Source: Rana temporaria
Lineage: Eukaryota; Chordata; Amphibia; Anura; Ranidae
Direction of reading: 5' to 3'
Length of the DNA stretch: 64,000 nt
NCBI RefSeq assembly: GCF_905171775.1
Contig: NC_053492.1
Location: forward strand, 187,174,278-187,238,277
In this document: in pieces, positions 63,414 to 64,000 of the stretch
Layout of the letters: each line of letters starts with the position of its first letter
Numbering within the stretch: the first letter of the stretch is position 1
Notes under the pieces: model-generated
Databases searched by the model: none
What the model saw: the letters and a program-made list of their open reading frames with translations, nothing else
What the model was told of the DNA's origin: nothing
Translations under genes and position numbers: made by a program

Positions 63414-63875
63414 TTAAAGTGGAGCCTAACTGTATCTGAGCACCACAAACCAAAAACACAGTTTCATTAATATTTTAATATTCAAAGCAAACTTACCCAT
63501 CCAACCATGTCTTCATGCCTTATTTTGTTGAGTTATTGCTTTCAAAAACATCCCCCTAACATCCCCCCATCCATCTTGAAGTAAAGGTAAAGATGTTTAA
63601 TTAAGAGTTTACTTCATGTAATCCATCTGCCCTTAGCTCAGGCATTCAAGTATGAGGGTGTGCTTAGGTGAGAAAGCCCCTCCTCCAGATGAAGAGAAAA
63701 AAATGTCCATGAAGACTCATTGGATCTATTACATCATTTTGGCTTAGGCCAGAAACCAGGAGGTATAAGAAAACATGTAAAAAATAAATAAAAACAGGTA
63801 AATCTTATATATTTTCCTATCCAGCAGCATAAGGATTTAATATATGTTGATTGTGAGAGTGAAGTTCCACTTTAA
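63414..63875. mobile_element. TTAA-flanked MITE, family 2-like
   Basis: Starts TTAAAGTGGAGCCTAACTG and ends AGTGAAGTTCCACTTTAA with TTAA at both borders; the interior is AT-rich without an ORF. Confidence 0.6.
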
Positions 63876-64000
63876 TGCAACCTGGTCATTATCACATTTA
63901 CATACGGTACTGGTTTGCCAGATCAACCTTAGTTTATTGGCTTTGTTAATTAACAAAATAATCACATCACATAATCAATTACACAACAGTGGCTTGGGAA

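Noticed and set aside
63084..63448. Overlapping ORFs on both strands at the right end
   Set aside because: No recognisable domain, no splice evidence and frames open on both strands, typical of non-coding GC-rich DNA.

Overview
The window looks like one stretch of a large, repeat-rich vertebrate nuclear genome. It is most likely an amphibian and probably a true frog (ranid). That call is inference from three things: the spliced vertebrate gene, the mix of DIRS, chromodomain Ty3/gypsy, L2/CR1 and Tc1-like elements, and many small inverted-repeat elements of a style I associate with frog genomes. No prokaryotic or viral gene system was found.

The only host gene I can support is the 3' part of a P5B-type ATPase of the ATP13A3/4/5 group, closest by eye to ATP13A4/ATP13A5. 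It lies on the + strand as ten exons from 8032 to 47754. Every junction has AG/GT borders and keeps one reading frame, giving 387 residues plus a stop. These cover the end of the P domain (GDGxND hinge motif) and the C-terminal membrane segments. A polyadenylation signal sits at 47920. The 5' exons lie upstream of the window.

Most of the rest is mobile DNA, largely inside the introns. Region 1-8031 holds a hAT-type MITE (378-1184) and a nearly complete DIRS-type tyrosine-recombinase retrotransposon (about 1633-7627) with inverted terminal repeats and an internal complementary region. Introns from 8.1 to 26.1 kb carry Harbinger-like and TTAA-flanked MITEs, two Tc1-like transposons of IR/DR layout (15956-17418 and 23747-25293), a solo-LTR candidate, palindromes and microsatellites. 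The 17.7 kb intron 26224-43944 carries a young chromodomain Ty3/gypsy element (27353-33045). Its LTRs differ at four positions, it has a 1508-codon ORF and a 5-bp target duplication, and it sits inside a 35-bp minisatellite. An L2 LINE, a CR1-type LINE cut by two MITEs, and a nest of TTAA and hAT MITEs follow. From 47.8 to 64 kb I see no gene, only MITEs, a CR1 tail, a solo LTR with a MITE inside it, and unassigned AT-rich DNA.

There is no multi-gene pathway. The most informative content is structural: the self-priming signature of the gypsy element, the DIRS replication architecture, the repeated TWA-flanked MITE family, nested insertions with readable target duplications, and several large palindromes.
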